Notes: generated from the letters alone by a model not told the origin. A stretch of 64,000 bases of DNA from Microvirga thermotolerans (GCF_009363855.1 NZ_CP045423.1:1270001-1334000), one strand, 5' to 3'; counted from the stretch's first letter, positions 10,791 to 18,920 are shown. Made by a program: numbers and translations.

Positions 10791-11303
10791 GTGAGCGTGT
10801 CTCGTTGGGTTGGCCGCGCGGCGGCCGTTGCGCTTGGGCTTTGCGGGCTGGCATGGGCCGGCGGCGCCCAGGCCCAGGGCATGGTCAAGAACACGTACGG
10901 CGACTGGCAGATGCGCTGCGAGACCCCCGCCGGGGCCACGAGCGAGCAATGCGCCCTCGTGCAGAACGTGGCGGCGGAGGACCGCCCCAACGTAACCCTC
11001 GTGATTATCGTGTTGAAAACCGCCGACGGGAAGAGCCGCCTGCTTCGCGTGGTGGCGCCGCTGGGTATCCTGCTGCCCTCCGGCCTCGGGCTCAAGATCG
11101 ACCAGACCGACATCGGCCGCGCCGGCTTCGTGCGCTGCCTGTCCACGGGCTGCGTCGCCGAGGTGGTCATGGAGGACAGCCTCGTGAACCAGATGAAGAG
11201 CGGCCAGACCGCGACCTTCATCGTCTTCCAGACCCCCGAGGAGGGGATCGGGATTCCGGTGTCCCTGAACGGGTTCGCCGCCGGATTCGACGCGCTGCCG
11301 TAA
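10791..11303 (+). CDS. Invasion-associated locus B (IalB) family periplasmic protein
   Basis: The 170-residue precursor starts with a signal peptide (cleavage near AQA-QG) and continues with the family pattern: YGDWQMRCE, a Cys pair separated by a short insert, VLKTADGKSRLLRVVAPLGILLPSGLGLKID, a GFVRCLSTGC segment and an IPVSLNGF C-terminal motif. IalB proteins are periplasmic and of poorly defined function. I preferred the GTG at 10791 over the ATG at 10767 because GGAGG lies 5 nt before it. Confidence 0.88.
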   Translation: MSVSRWVGRAAAVALGLCGLAWAGGAQAQGMVKNTYGDWQMRCETPAGATSEQCALVQNVAAEDRPNVTLVIIVLKTADGKSRLLRVVAPLGILLPSGLGLKIDQTDIGRAGFVRCLSTGCVAEVVMEDSLVNQMKSGQTATFIVFQTPEEGIGIPVSLNGFAAGFDALP

Positions 11304-11348
11304 GAGCGGCCGATAAGAGAAACAAGACGGAGCAGTGGGGGTGGAATC

Positions 11349-11936
11349 ATGAGCGGATGGAAGGCGAAGGCGGGCACTGCCCTGGCCGCGCTGGGCCTTG
11401 CGGCCCTGGGCGGCTGCGGCGCGCCGGGGGACGGGGGCACGAGCCTGGGCAACATGGTCCTGTTCGCGGGACCGTCGGTTCCGCCGCCCCAGAAGAAGGT
11501 GGTCGAGGACGTCTACTGCCCGCCCGTGGACATCATGGAGGGCGGCTCCGCCATCCAGGCCTTCGCGGGCGGCCGGGTCGGCGAGCAGAGCGGCCTGCGC
11601 AGCCAGATCGCCATCAGCAACCTGGCGCGCGAGTGCCTGGGCCAGCCGGACGGATCGACCGTGGTGAAGGTGGGCGTCGAGGGGCGCGCCCTTCTCGGGG
11701 CCGGGGGAACCGCCGGCCGCTACGACGTCCCGGTCCAGATCGTCGTGAAGCGGGGCTCCACGGTGATCGCCAACCGGTCCCGCCGCGTGAGCGTGGCGAT
11801 CCCCGCCGGGGACACCCAGGGTACCTTCGCCATCGTCGAGGAGGGCATCGTCGTCCCCGCGGCCGACGCGACGGCCTTCGAGATCGAGGTGGGCCTCGGC
11901 GGCAGCGGCGCTCCGGCCCGGCGCAAGCGGGGCTGA
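11349..11936 (+). CDS. Predicted lipoprotein of unknown function
   Basis: A 195-residue protein with a lipoprotein signal peptide ending in LGGC (C at residue 23) and a small beta-rich domain; no family recognised beyond that. It contains a conserved-looking DVYCPPVDI segment, one Cys in the mature domain (RECLG) and a basic C-terminal tail. It follows the IalB-like gene by 45 nt on the same strand, so the two may be co-transcribed and act in the periplasm or outer membrane. Confidence 0.72.
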   Translation: MSGWKAKAGTALAALGLAALGGCGAPGDGGTSLGNMVLFAGPSVPPPQKKVVEDVYCPPVDIMEGGSAIQAFAGGRVGEQSGLRSQIAISNLARECLGQPDGSTVVKVGVEGRALLGAGGTAGRYDVPVQIVVKRGSTVIANRSRRVSVAIPAGDTQGTFAIVEEGIVVPAADATAFEIEVGLGGSGAPARRKRG

Positions 11937-11988
11937 GGCACACCGGCACACCCGGAATTTCCCTTCGGGCGGAGCCTGGGGCGCAGGA

Positions 11989-12013
11989 ACCCCGCTCCCG
12001 ACGGGGCGTTGCC
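11989..12013 (+). terminator. GC-rich hairpin before the 54-residue small gene
   Basis: CCCCG / CGGGG stem with a 7-nt loop followed by CGTTGCC, 50 nt after the lipoprotein gene. It closely resembles the hairpin at 12246-12265 on the other side of the next small gene. Confidence 0.4.
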
Positions 12014-12050
12014 CCGATGTCCCAAGAGGGTCCCAGGAAGGGAGGTCGCC

Positions 12051-12215
12051 ATGTGCTACTATCGCCAATCCTCCGTCTCTGACGCCAAGGCCGAAGCGGA
12101 CCGCCGCAAGGAACTCGAAGCGAAGCGCACCCAGGCCGTCGACAAGCTTCGCAGCGACGCCGCCAAGGCCGCCGAAAAGACGGCGCCCGCCAGGGAGACC
12201 GCTCCGGCCAAGTGA
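12051..12215 (+). CDS. 54-residue charged small protein, unknown function
   Basis: Starts MCYYRQSS and continues as an Ala/Lys/Glu-rich, probably helical chain (KAEADRRKELEAKR, residues about 12-25) with a Pro/Ala-rich tail. The ATG at 12051 has a strong GGAAGGGAGG ribosome binding site ending 5 nt upstream; that and the codon use of its neighbours support it as a real gene. No signal peptide or known motif. Confidence 0.65.
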   Translation: MCYYRQSSVSDAKAEADRRKELEAKRTQAVDKLRSDAAKAAEKTAPARETAPAK

Positions 12216-12597
12216 TTGTTCCGGCTGCTTCTCGAGGATAGACGGTGCCCCGCTCCGGCGGGGCATTGCCGTTTCAGGCGTTCCTGAGCGCCGCGTTCTC
12301 CTTCCTTTTCCTTGACACCGGCTGCCGCCGGGCGGAGCCTTCACGGGCGTCGGCGCTCATCGCCGGGCGGGAGGTCCGCCATGCAACCACCTCCGAACGC
12401 GTCCCTCCGTCGTGCCGCGCCTGTCCGCAGGAAGGCGCTGCGCGGCCAATTCTCCTTCAGCACCAAGCCGGGAGCGACCTGAACGGGCCTTCGAGCGGGC
12501 CAGGTTCGGATCCTGCCGGGCCATGGCGGATTCCGCTTGCCCGAACCGGGACCGCCCCACCTCGGAAACCGTCTCACCTCGGAAAGGGAGGGACACC
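12216..12597. other. Intergenic region with one terminator-like hairpin
   Basis: A 382-nt stretch between two rightward genes. Apart from the hairpin at 12246-12265 and the ribosome binding site (GGAAAGGGAGGG) of the cupin gene, I find no supported gene or repeat; open frames in it have no ribosome binding site and no recognisable product. Confidence 0.5.
12246..12265 (+). terminator. Terminator-like hairpin after the small gene
   Basis: A perfect GCCCCGC / GCGGGGC stem with a TCCG loop, extended by a T-A pair, followed by ATTGCCGTTT, 31 nt past the stop of the 54-residue gene. Confidence 0.6.
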
Positions 12598-13062
12598 ATG
12601 CGTCCCATCTTGATTGCGTCCGCGCTGTTCATGACGGCAGGCGGCCTTCTGGCCCAGACGAGCCATACCGGACAGCCCCTGCGACCGGACCAGCTGAACT
12701 GGATGCCGGCCCCGCCCGTGCTCCCCAAGGGCGCGCAGATGGCGGTCCTGTCCGGCGATCCGACGAAGGCCGGCCCGTTCACCGTCCGGCTGAAGATGCC
12801 GGCCGGCTACAGGATTCCCGCTCACAGCCATCCCACCGACGAGCGCGTCACCGTCATTTCCGGCACGTTCCGCTGCGGAATGGGCGACAGGCTCGACGAG
12901 GCCAAGGCCCAAACCCTCGGGGACGGCGGCTTCGTCAACCTGCCCGCGAAGATGAACCATTATGCGTTCGCCGATCAGGAGGCCGTCGTGCAGATCGACT
13001 CGGAAGGCCCGTTCGCCATCACCTATGTCGACGCGGCCGACGACCCGAGCCGGTCGCAATAG
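12598..13062 (+). CDS. Secreted cupin-domain protein
   Basis: The 154-residue protein begins with a signal peptide (cleavage near LLAQ-TS) and holds a single cupin barrel: motif 1 GYRIPAHSHPTDERVTVISGTF (two His and a Glu as expected metal ligands) and motif 2 around NLPAKMNHYAFA (third His). The enzyme activity is not deducible; bacterial secreted cupins of this type are often annotated as DUF4437-like or sugar-binding. The ATG has a strong GGAAAGGGAGGG upstream. Confidence 0.85.
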   Translation: MRPILIASALFMTAGGLLAQTSHTGQPLRPDQLNWMPAPPVLPKGAQMAVLSGDPTKAGPFTVRLKMPAGYRIPAHSHPTDERVTVISGTFRCGMGDRLDEAKAQTLGDGGFVNLPAKMNHYAFADQEAVVQIDSEGPFAITYVDAADDPSRSQ

Positions 13063-13207
13063 GCGTCCGCGGCCGCGCCGGCCCTGACCGGCACATGCCG
13101 CCTCCATGGGAGTTCCATGAGAGGTGCCGCGGTTCGGTCGGGCGGAATTTCTGCTACAAGGCCTCCGCCGGAGGATAGTCCTCGCTCCGGGCCGATGGGA
13201 GGCGGGC

Positions 13208-14005
13208 ATGACGGACGATCATCTCGACGAGGCGGCGGTCGCGCGGGCGTGGGACGAGAACGCCGGGCACTGGGCGCGGGACGTCCGGGCCGGATTCGAC
13301 CTGTACCGGGAGCTTTACACGTTTCCGGCTTTCCTGGAGTTCATGCCGCCCATCGCCGGCAAGCAGGTGATCGATCTCGGCTGCGGGGAGGGTACCAATA
13401 CCCGCCGCTTCGCCCGGCTCGGCGCTCGCATGACCGGAATCGACCTCTCCGGGGCGATGATCGCCCACGCCCGTGCTCGGGAGGACGAGGATCCGCTCGG
13501 AATCCGCTACGAGCGCGGCTCCTTCACCGATCTTCAGACCTTCGGCGAGGCCTGCTTCGACGTGGCGCTCTCGACCATGGCCCTCATGGACGGGCCCGAT
13601 TTCCCCGCGGCCATGCGCGCGGCCTGGCGCGTCCTGAAGCCGGGAGGCATTTTGTGCTTCAGCGTTCTGCATCCCTGCTTCGTCACTCCCGCGATCAAGT
13701 GGCTGGTCGAGGAGGACGAATCCTACGGCGGCCTGCGCGTCGGCCGGTATTTCGACCGGGATCCGTTCGTCGAGCGCTGGCGCTTCAGCAACCGGCCGAA
13801 TCCCGACGAGGTGCCTCCGTTCAGCGTGCCCCGCTTTCCGCGAACGCTGTCCGACTACGTGAATGCCCTCGCCGATGCAGGATTCCAGATCGTCAGAATG
13901 GCCGAGCCGCGCCCGGAGGAAGCCGTCTCCGCGAAGCATCCCTGGCTTCGGCGGTGGAGGGATCACGCCCCGCTGGTCCTGTTCGTTTCGGCGACCAAGC
14001 CCTGA
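13208..14005 (+). CDS. Class I SAM-dependent methyltransferase
   Basis: The 265-residue protein has methyltransferase motif I VIDLGCGEGTNTRRFA (about residues 53-68), the acidic end of beta-2 (GIDLSGAMI), motif post-I/III AALSTMALMD-like and AWRVLKPGGILCFSVLHPCF. This places it in the Methyltransf_11/25 family; small molecules are the usual substrates and none can be named. The ATG at 13208 has GGGAGGCGGG just upstream. Confidence 0.88.
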   Translation: MTDDHLDEAAVARAWDENAGHWARDVRAGFDLYRELYTFPAFLEFMPPIAGKQVIDLGCGEGTNTRRFARLGARMTGIDLSGAMIAHARAREDEDPLGIRYERGSFTDLQTFGEACFDVALSTMALMDGPDFPAAMRAAWRVLKPGGILCFSVLHPCFVTPAIKWLVEEDESYGGLRVGRYFDRDPFVERWRFSNRPNPDEVPPFSVPRFPRTLSDYVNALADAGFQIVRMAEPRPEEAVSAKHPWLRRWRDHAPLVLFVSATKP

Positions 14006-14047
14006 CCGGCACATGCTCCATGTGAAGCGAGGGCGCCGGGGAGCACG

Positions 14048-14491
14048 TCACCGGAGCCCGAACTGGATCTCGATGCGGTTGCCCGCCGAATCGGGTCCCT
14101 GCCAGCGGTGGTAGATCTCGCGGCTCTCTCCCGAGAGGGCGTGTCCGGCATCCTCGATGGCGCGAAGCAGCGGCCCGTAGCCGTCGGAGAACAGGGTCGG
14201 AAGCGGGCCTTCGTGGCGGCCGGACGCGCAGACCATCGGCTCCAGCGTCTTCACCGCGTACGCCCCGTCATAGGGGGCGGCGACCGAGACGGGGAGACAG
14301 AAGGCGATCCTGAATGCCGTCCGGGAATCCTTCGGGAGGCCGTGGGACACGAAGATCCACGGGCCGTCGACGGTCAGGCCGTGGCGCTCGGCGTCCCGGG
14401 CCATGGCGGGGCACAGCTCCGCGCTCGCCGACGCGACCTCCGGGAGCGTGAGCATCCGCTCGGCGCTCAGGACGGTGATCGGATTCGTCAT
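14048..14491 (-). CDS. GyrI-like / AraC effector-binding-domain protein
   Basis: The 147-residue protein resembles stand-alone GyrI-like small-molecule binding domains (segments around GPWIFVSHGLPKDSRTAFRIAFCLPV and the C-terminal IYHRWQGPDSAGNRIEIQFGLR), which bind hydrophobic ligands or DNA gyrase inhibitors. The assignment is moderate since only the overall pattern is recognised. ATG at 14491 is preferred over an in-frame TTG 12 nt upstream because GGAA lies at a proper distance. It faces the methyltransferase gene (convergent, 42 nt apart). Confidence 0.6.
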   Translation of the reverse strand: MTNPITVLSAERMLTLPEVASASAELCPAMARDAERHGLTVDGPWIFVSHGLPKDSRTAFRIAFCLPVSVAAPYDGAYAVKTLEPMVCASGRHEGPLPTLFSDGYGPLLRAIEDAGHALSGESREIYHRWQGPDSAGNRIEIQFGLR

Positions 14492-14803
14492 TTTGATTTC
14501 CAAGGCAGGCTCCCGTGCGGATTCGCGCCGACGGTTGCGGATATAGTCCTATCGGCGGCCGAAGGCTACGGACGTCCCTGTCGAATCTTCCCTTGGGTTA
14601 CTTTTCTTCCATGAGATGGCTTTCGCACGGGCCGCGGTTTCCCGCCTCCGCCGGTCCGCTCCGGCGCATGGGCGCGAGCGGCCGTTCCGGACCGGGCCGT
14701 TCCTTCCGTTCGAGAAGGTTCTACGGCCAAGCATCCCTGCTTTCGACACAGAGCGGCAAAAGCATGTTCCTTCCCGAGGACCGGGAAATGACAAGGAGAC
14801 ATC
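14492..14803. promoter_or_regulatory. Divergent intergenic region
   Basis: A 312-nt region between the leftward GyrI-like gene and the rightward PLA2-like small gene. The only clear element is the ribosome binding site AAGGAGACATC right before 14804. It contains a GTTC-N6-GTTC that misses LexA spacing. Confidence 0.4.
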
Positions 14804-15088
14804 ATGCTTCCGCAACTGCAATATTTCCACTTCGGCGACAACGGGCTGTACTACGGCAATTACGGCGGGCTCGACTATTCCGCGGGCGTCGAGGACGGGA
14901 CGGCCCAGGTGCCGGCGGACCCGCCGCCGGTCGATGCCTACGACCAGCTGTTCTACGAGCACGATCTCGCCCTTCAGCAGGCATCGAGCCCCGCCGAACG
15001 CCTGGAAGCCCACATCGAGGTGGTGGAGGGCGTCTATGGCCTCTTCTCCCAGGCGAACGGAGCATCGGCGGCGGACTGGCACATCTGA
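14804..15088 (+). CDS. Small PLA2-like protein (putative)
   Basis: A 94-residue acidic protein without signal peptide. The pattern YYGNYGGLDYSAG (residues 16-28) followed by PPPVDAYDQLFYEHDLAL (40-57) recalls the Ca-binding loop and His-Asp helix of the secreted/parvoviral-type phospholipase A2 fold (GxWxGPG...D..C.EHD.AY), with H53-D54 at the catalytic position. The disulfide cysteines of true PLA2 are absent, so activity is doubtful. AAGGAG lies 5 nt before the ATG, which makes the gene itself credible. The stop is 59 nt from the end of the convergent CBS-domain gene. Confidence 0.7.
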   Translation: MLPQLQYFHFGDNGLYYGNYGGLDYSAGVEDGTAQVPADPPPVDAYDQLFYEHDLALQQASSPAERLEAHIEVVEGVYGLFSQANGASAADWHI

Positions 15089-15146
15089 AATTTTCCGAAA
15101 CCGTCAGCCGACAGGCGCGTCCCGCTTCCGGGACTTCGTCGGCGCG

Positions 15147-16520
15147 TCAGGGCGGCGGCGCGATGGCGCCGGCGCGCTGGCCGAGCGGATGGGCGAGGAT
15201 CTTGTCGATCCGGCGGCCGTCCAGGTCCACCACCTCGAAGCGCCAGCCGAAGGCGTCCACGTGCTCTCCGGTGGTCGGCAGGTGCTGGATCTCGCTGATC
15301 ACCAGGCCGCCGACCGTATGGTAGCTCCGGTTCTCGGGCAGGGGGATCGCGAGGATCTCGGCCATCTCGTCCACGGGCATGGAGCCCGAGAGAAGCCAGG
15401 AGCCGTCGTCCCGGCGGACCGCGTCGGGCTCGGGCGTCTCCACGTCGGAGCGGAACACGCCGACGATCGCCTCCAGGGCGTCGGCGGGAGTCACCACGCC
15501 TTCGAAATGGCCGTACTCGTCGTGGACGAGGGCCATGGGCACGGCGGAATCGCGCAGCACCGTCAGGGCGTCGAGGGCATCCAGGGTATCCGGGATCACG
15601 GGGGCCGGCTTCACGTGCCTGCGCACGTCGAGCTCCTCGCCGGCGAGGATGGCCGCGAGCAGCTCCCGCGATTCGACCACGCCGATCATGTTGTCCGAGT
15701 TCCCCTCGCTCACCGGCAGGCGCGAATGCGGCGTGGTCATGAGGAGCTCGCGGATCTCCTCCGGCTCGTCCTCCAGGTCGATCCAGTCCACGTCGGTGCG
15801 GGGGGTCATGATGGCGCGGGCGAGCCTGTCCCCGAGGCGAAGCACGCCGCCGATCATCCGGCGCTCCTCCTCCTCGATCACGCCGGCGCTCTCCGCCTCG
15901 CCCACGAGCATCTTGATCTCCTCCTCGGTCACCGTCGTCTCCCCGTCCGTGCTGGAGCCGAAGAGGCGGAAGATCAGGCGGGTCGAGGCGTTGAGAAGCC
16001 AGACGGCGGGCGCCGCGATCCTGGAGACCAGCATCATCATCGGCGCCACGAAGCAGGCGATGCTCTCCGGGTGCCGCAGGGCGAGCTGCTTGGGCACGAG
16101 TTCGCCGACGACGATGGAGAAATAGGTGATGAGGCCGATCACGATGCCGTAGCCCAGGGGCTCGGCCGCGCCGGGCGGCACGCCGTTGGCGGCGAGGATC
16201 TCGGCGAGGCGGCTGCCGAGGGCCGCGCCGGAGAAGGCGCCGGCGAGGATGCCCACCAGGGTGATGCCGATCTGCACCGTGGACAGGAAGCGCCCCGAAT
16301 CCTCCATGAGCGCCAGGGCGGTCGCGGCGCCGGCGCGGCCCTGCTCCGCGAAGGCCTTGAGACGGGCCCGGCGGGCGGAGACGATGGCCAGTTCGGAGAG
16401 CGCGAAAACGCCGTTGAGGACGATGAGGACGAAAGCGATGACCAGTTCGAGCAACGACGTCAGGAGCTGCCGACCGGTTGGGCCGCGTTCTCCCCTTCTG
16501 TGAAAGCTGGATCCTAACAT
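15147..16520 (-). CDS. CNNM/CorC-HlyC family membrane protein with CBS domains
   Basis: A 457-residue hemolysin-family protein: an N-terminal DUF21/CNNM membrane domain with four helices (about residues 15-185, including GITLVGILAGAFSG and IVVGELVPKQLALRHPE), a CBS pair (about 205-340; MTPRTDVDWID, GVVTPADALEAI) and a C-terminal transporter-associated CorC_HlyC domain. The family is linked to Mg/Co efflux or metal homeostasis; substrate here is inferred. ATG at 16520 is taken as start; an in-frame TTG lies 24 nt upstream. Confidence 0.92.
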   Translation of the reverse strand: MLGSSFHRRGERGPTGRQLLTSLLELVIAFVLIVLNGVFALSELAIVSARRARLKAFAEQGRAGAATALALMEDSGRFLSTVQIGITLVGILAGAFSGAALGSRLAEILAANGVPPGAAEPLGYGIVIGLITYFSIVVGELVPKQLALRHPESIACFVAPMMMLVSRIAAPAVWLLNASTRLIFRLFGSSTDGETTVTEEEIKMLVGEAESAGVIEEEERRMIGGVLRLGDRLARAIMTPRTDVDWIDLEDEPEEIRELLMTTPHSRLPVSEGNSDNMIGVVESRELLAAILAGEELDVRRHVKPAPVIPDTLDALDALTVLRDSAVPMALVHDEYGHFEGVVTPADALEAIVGVFRSDVETPEPDAVRRDDGSWLLSGSMPVDEMAEILAIPLPENRSYHTVGGLVISEIQHLPTTGEHVDAFGWRFEVVDLDGRRIDKILAHPLGQRAGAIAPPP

Positions 16521-16581
16521 GGGGCGTCGGGGGTGGACCGTCAATCGAGGCGGGAGGATCCTTGTGCGGCCGCCTGCTTTA

Positions 16582-16612
16582 TTGACAGGATCCGATTTCC
16601 TCTTCAGAGGTG
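16582..16612 (+). promoter_or_regulatory. Candidate promoter of the glycine cleavage operon
   Basis: TTGACA at 16582-16587 lies about 45 nt ahead of the glycine riboswitch, the right place for a -35 element. The -10 is not well conserved. Confidence 0.4.
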
Positions 16613-16630
16613 GACCAGCCGTTGATCCCC

Positions 16631-16818
16631 GCGGGAGAGACCGGACGGAACGTCCGGCGCCGAAGGCGCAACCGCCCCGGAAACGCTCAGGCCAAAGGAC
16701 CGCGCGGGAGCTGGCACTCTGGAAAGCGGCGACGTCGCGAGACGTCGCCCACCGACGGGCGTAACCCGGCGCGCAGGCGCCCGGGGAAATCTCTCAGGTC
16801 TCGGGACAGAGGGGGCGC
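16631..16818 (+). ncRNA. Tandem glycine riboswitch (gcvT-type)
   Basis: Two glycine aptamers in series. The first (about 16631-16708) shows the hallmark GCGGGAGAGACCGG start, GCCGAAGGCGCAACCGCCCC and the AAACGCTCAGGCCAAAGGACCGC strand. The second (about 16715-16818) starts CTCTGGAAAGC, carries CACCGACGGGCGTAACC and GGGGAAATCTCTCAGGT and closes with GGACAGAGGG. A CGGGCC/GGCCCG hairpin (16823-16839) and a GAGGGAAG ribosome binding site follow, 52 nt before gcvT. In known gcvT riboswitches glycine binding turns expression on; here that is inference. Confidence 0.95.
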
Positions 16819-16869
16819 TGAACGGGCCGGCAAGGCCCGGTGAAACGCGCGCCTTTTGAGGGAAGTCCC

Positions 16870-18012
16870 ATGGCCGAGCCTGCCCGCGCCGACGAGCCGC
16901 TCCTGAAAACCCCGCTCCATGCCGAGCATGTCGCCCTCGGGGCCCGCATGGTGCCCTTCGCCGGGTACGACATGCCGGTCCAGTATCCCACGGGCATCCT
17001 GACCGAGCACAACTGGACCCGCGAGCACGCGGGCCTCTTCGACGTCTCCCACATGGGCCAGGCGGCCCTTGCCGGCCCCGACCACGAGACGACCGCCCGG
17101 GCCCTCGAGGCGCTCGTGCCGGCGGACATCCTCAACCTCAAGCCGGGCCAGCAGCGCTACTCCCAGCTCCTCTCCGAGGAGGGCGGCATCCTGGACGACC
17201 TGATGGTCACCCGTCCCGCCGGCGAGGAGGAGAAGGGGTATCTCTATCTCGTCGTGAACGCCTCCATGAAGGAGGCCGACTATGCCCACATGAGCGCCCG
17301 GCTGCCGCAGGGCGTCTCCCTGGTGCGCGGCGACGACCGGGCGCTCCTCGCCCTCCAGGGCCCCTCCGCCGAGGGCGTGCTCCAGCGCCTGGGAAGCGCG
17401 GCCGCTTCCCTGAGCTTCATGATGTCCGGCTGGTTCGACGTCGCGGGCCTGCGCTGCCACGTCTCCCGTTCCGGCTACACGGGGGAGGACGGGTTCGAGA
17501 TTTCCGTGAAGGCGGAGGATGCGGCCGCGCTCTGGCGCAGGCTCCTGGCGGATCCGGAGGTGAAGCCCATCGGCCTCGGCGCCCGCGATTCGCTGCGCCT
17601 CGAAGCGGGCCTGTGCCTTTACGGCCACGACATCGACGCCACGACCTCGCCCGTCGAGGCGGGCCTGCTCTGGTCCATCCAGAAGCGCCGCCGGGAGGAG
17701 GGGGGCTTCCCCGGCGCCGCCCGCATCCAGCGCGAGATCCGGGACGGGGCGGCGCGCGTCCGGGTCGGGCTGAAGCCCGAGGGCCGGACTCCCGCGCGGG
17801 AGGGCACCCTCATCACCACGCCCGACGGGCGCGAGGTCGGGATCGTGACCTCCGGCGGCTTCGGCCCCACCGTCAACGGCCCGGTCGCCATGGGCTACGT
17901 CTCGCGGGACGTCTCGGCCGTCGGAACCGACCTTCACCTCATGGTGCGCGGCAAGCCGGTTCCGGCCAAGGTCGCCGCCATGCCGTTCGCACCGCACCGC
18001 TACAAGCGCTGA
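16870..18012 (+). CDS. gcvT: Glycine cleavage system T protein (aminomethyltransferase)
   Basis: Transfers the methylene group from the aminomethyl-lipoyl arm of GcvH to tetrahydrofolate, releasing ammonia. The 380-residue protein has family motifs MPVQY, REHAGLFDVSHMGQ (about residues 55-68), the folate-site Asp region, and SRSGYTGEDGFEI (about 199-211). ATG at 16870 is chosen because GAGGGAAG sits right before it; an upstream in-frame ATG at 16840 lies inside the leader hairpin. First gene of gcvT-gcvH-osmC-gcvPA-gcvPB. Confidence 0.97.
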   Translation: MAEPARADEPLLKTPLHAEHVALGARMVPFAGYDMPVQYPTGILTEHNWTREHAGLFDVSHMGQAALAGPDHETTARALEALVPADILNLKPGQQRYSQLLSEEGGILDDLMVTRPAGEEEKGYLYLVVNASMKEADYAHMSARLPQGVSLVRGDDRALLALQGPSAEGVLQRLGSAAASLSFMMSGWFDVAGLRCHVSRSGYTGEDGFEISVKAEDAAALWRRLLADPEVKPIGLGARDSLRLEAGLCLYGHDIDATTSPVEAGLLWSIQKRRREEGGFPGAARIQREIRDGAARVRVGLKPEGRTPAREGTLITTPDGREVGIVTSGGFGPTVNGPVAMGYVSRDVSAVGTDLHLMVRGKPVPAKVAAMPFAPHRYKR

Positions 18013-18032
18013 CAATCCAAGGGGGATCATCG

Positions 18033-18407
18033 ATGACCACGCGCTACACCAAGGACCACGAATACATCCGCGTCGAAGGCGATGCCGGCATCGTCGGCAT
18101 TTCCGACTATGCCCAGCAGCAGCTCGGCGACGTGGTGTTCGTCGAGCTGCCGAGCGTCGGCAAGTCCCTGTCGAAGGGCGACGAGGCCGCCGTCGTCGAG
18201 AGCGTGAAGGCGGCGAGCGAGGTCTACGCCCCCGTCTCCGGCGAGGTGCTCGAGGTCAATTCCAGCCTCGAGGAGAACCCCGGCACGGTCAACGAGGACC
18301 CCGCCGGCCGCGGCTGGTTCATGAAGATCCGCATCGCGAACCCGGGCGAGCTCGACGGCCTGATGACCGAGGAGCAGTACCAGGAATTCGTGAAGTCGAT
18401 CTCCTGA
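18033..18407 (+). CDS. gcvH: Glycine cleavage system H protein (lipoyl carrier)
   Basis: A 124-residue lipoyl-domain protein. The lipoylated lysine is K59 in VESVKAASE, flanked by the usual GDVVFVELP strand and GEVLEVN. Its swinging arm shuttles the aminomethyl group between GcvP and GcvT and is reoxidised by dihydrolipoamide dehydrogenase. It starts 20 nt after gcvT with AAGGGGG upstream. Confidence 0.98.
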   Translation: MTTRYTKDHEYIRVEGDAGIVGISDYAQQQLGDVVFVELPSVGKSLSKGDEAAVVESVKAASEVYAPVSGEVLEVNSSLEENPGTVNEDPAGRGWFMKIRIANPGELDGLMTEEQYQEFVKSIS

Positions 18408-18430
18408 GGACGGACGGAAAGGGCCGGGCC

Positions 18431-18904
18431 GTGACGCACGCATACACCGCAAAGGTCTCCTGGAGCCGGGACGGGGCCGTCTTCACGGACAGCCGCTACA
18501 GCCGCGGCCACCGGTGGAGCTTCGACGGCGGCATCACGGTCCAGGCCTCGTCCGCGCCCTCCTCGGTGCCGCTGCCGTATTCCCTGGAGAACGCGGTGGA
18601 CCCCGAGGAGGCGCTCGTGGCGGCGGTTTCGAGCTGCCACATGCTCACCTTCCTTTCGCTCGCCGCCAAGAAGCGCTTCGTCGTCGATTCCTACGAGGAC
18701 GAGGCGCACGGCGTCATGACGAAGAACGGGAAGGGCAAGCTCTACGTCTCGAAGGTGACGCTGGATCCCAGGATCGTCTTCTCGGGCGAGAAGCGGCCCA
18801 GGCCCGAGCAGATCGCCGAGCTCCACCACCTCGCCCACCGGGAGTGCTTCATCGCCAACTCCATCCTCGCCGAGGTGGTGGTGGCGGGCATTCCGTCGCA
18901 CTAA
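18431..18904 (+). CDS. OsmC-family thiol peroxidase-like protein
   Basis: The 157-residue protein has the OsmC/Ohr fold signature: VDPEEALVAAVSSCHMLTFL (E60 and C69) and the second cysteine in HRECFIANS (C139), the two reactive cysteines that reduce organic hydroperoxides in this family. Start is a GTG 23 nt after the gcvH stop; the stop is 16 nt before gcvPA, so it lies inside the glycine cleavage operon under the same riboswitch. Ohr enzymes are known to use lipoyl groups as reductant, which makes the position next to gcvH suggestive. Confidence 0.93.
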   Translation: MTHAYTAKVSWSRDGAVFTDSRYSRGHRWSFDGGITVQASSAPSSVPLPYSLENAVDPEEALVAAVSSCHMLTFLSLAAKKRFVVDSYEDEAHGVMTKNGKGKLYVSKVTLDPRIVFSGEKRPRPEQIAELHHLAHRECFIANSILAEVVVAGIPSH

Positions 18905-18920
18905 CGCATAGGACCATCTG

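Noticed and set aside
12341-12577. Minus-strand open frame in the gap before the cupin gene
   Set aside because: Arg/Gly/Pro-rich, no ribosome binding site, and no recognisable product.
14711-14724. GTTC-N6-GTTC near the PLA2-like gene as a LexA box
   Set aside because: Spacing is 6 nt instead of 7, and there is only one pair.
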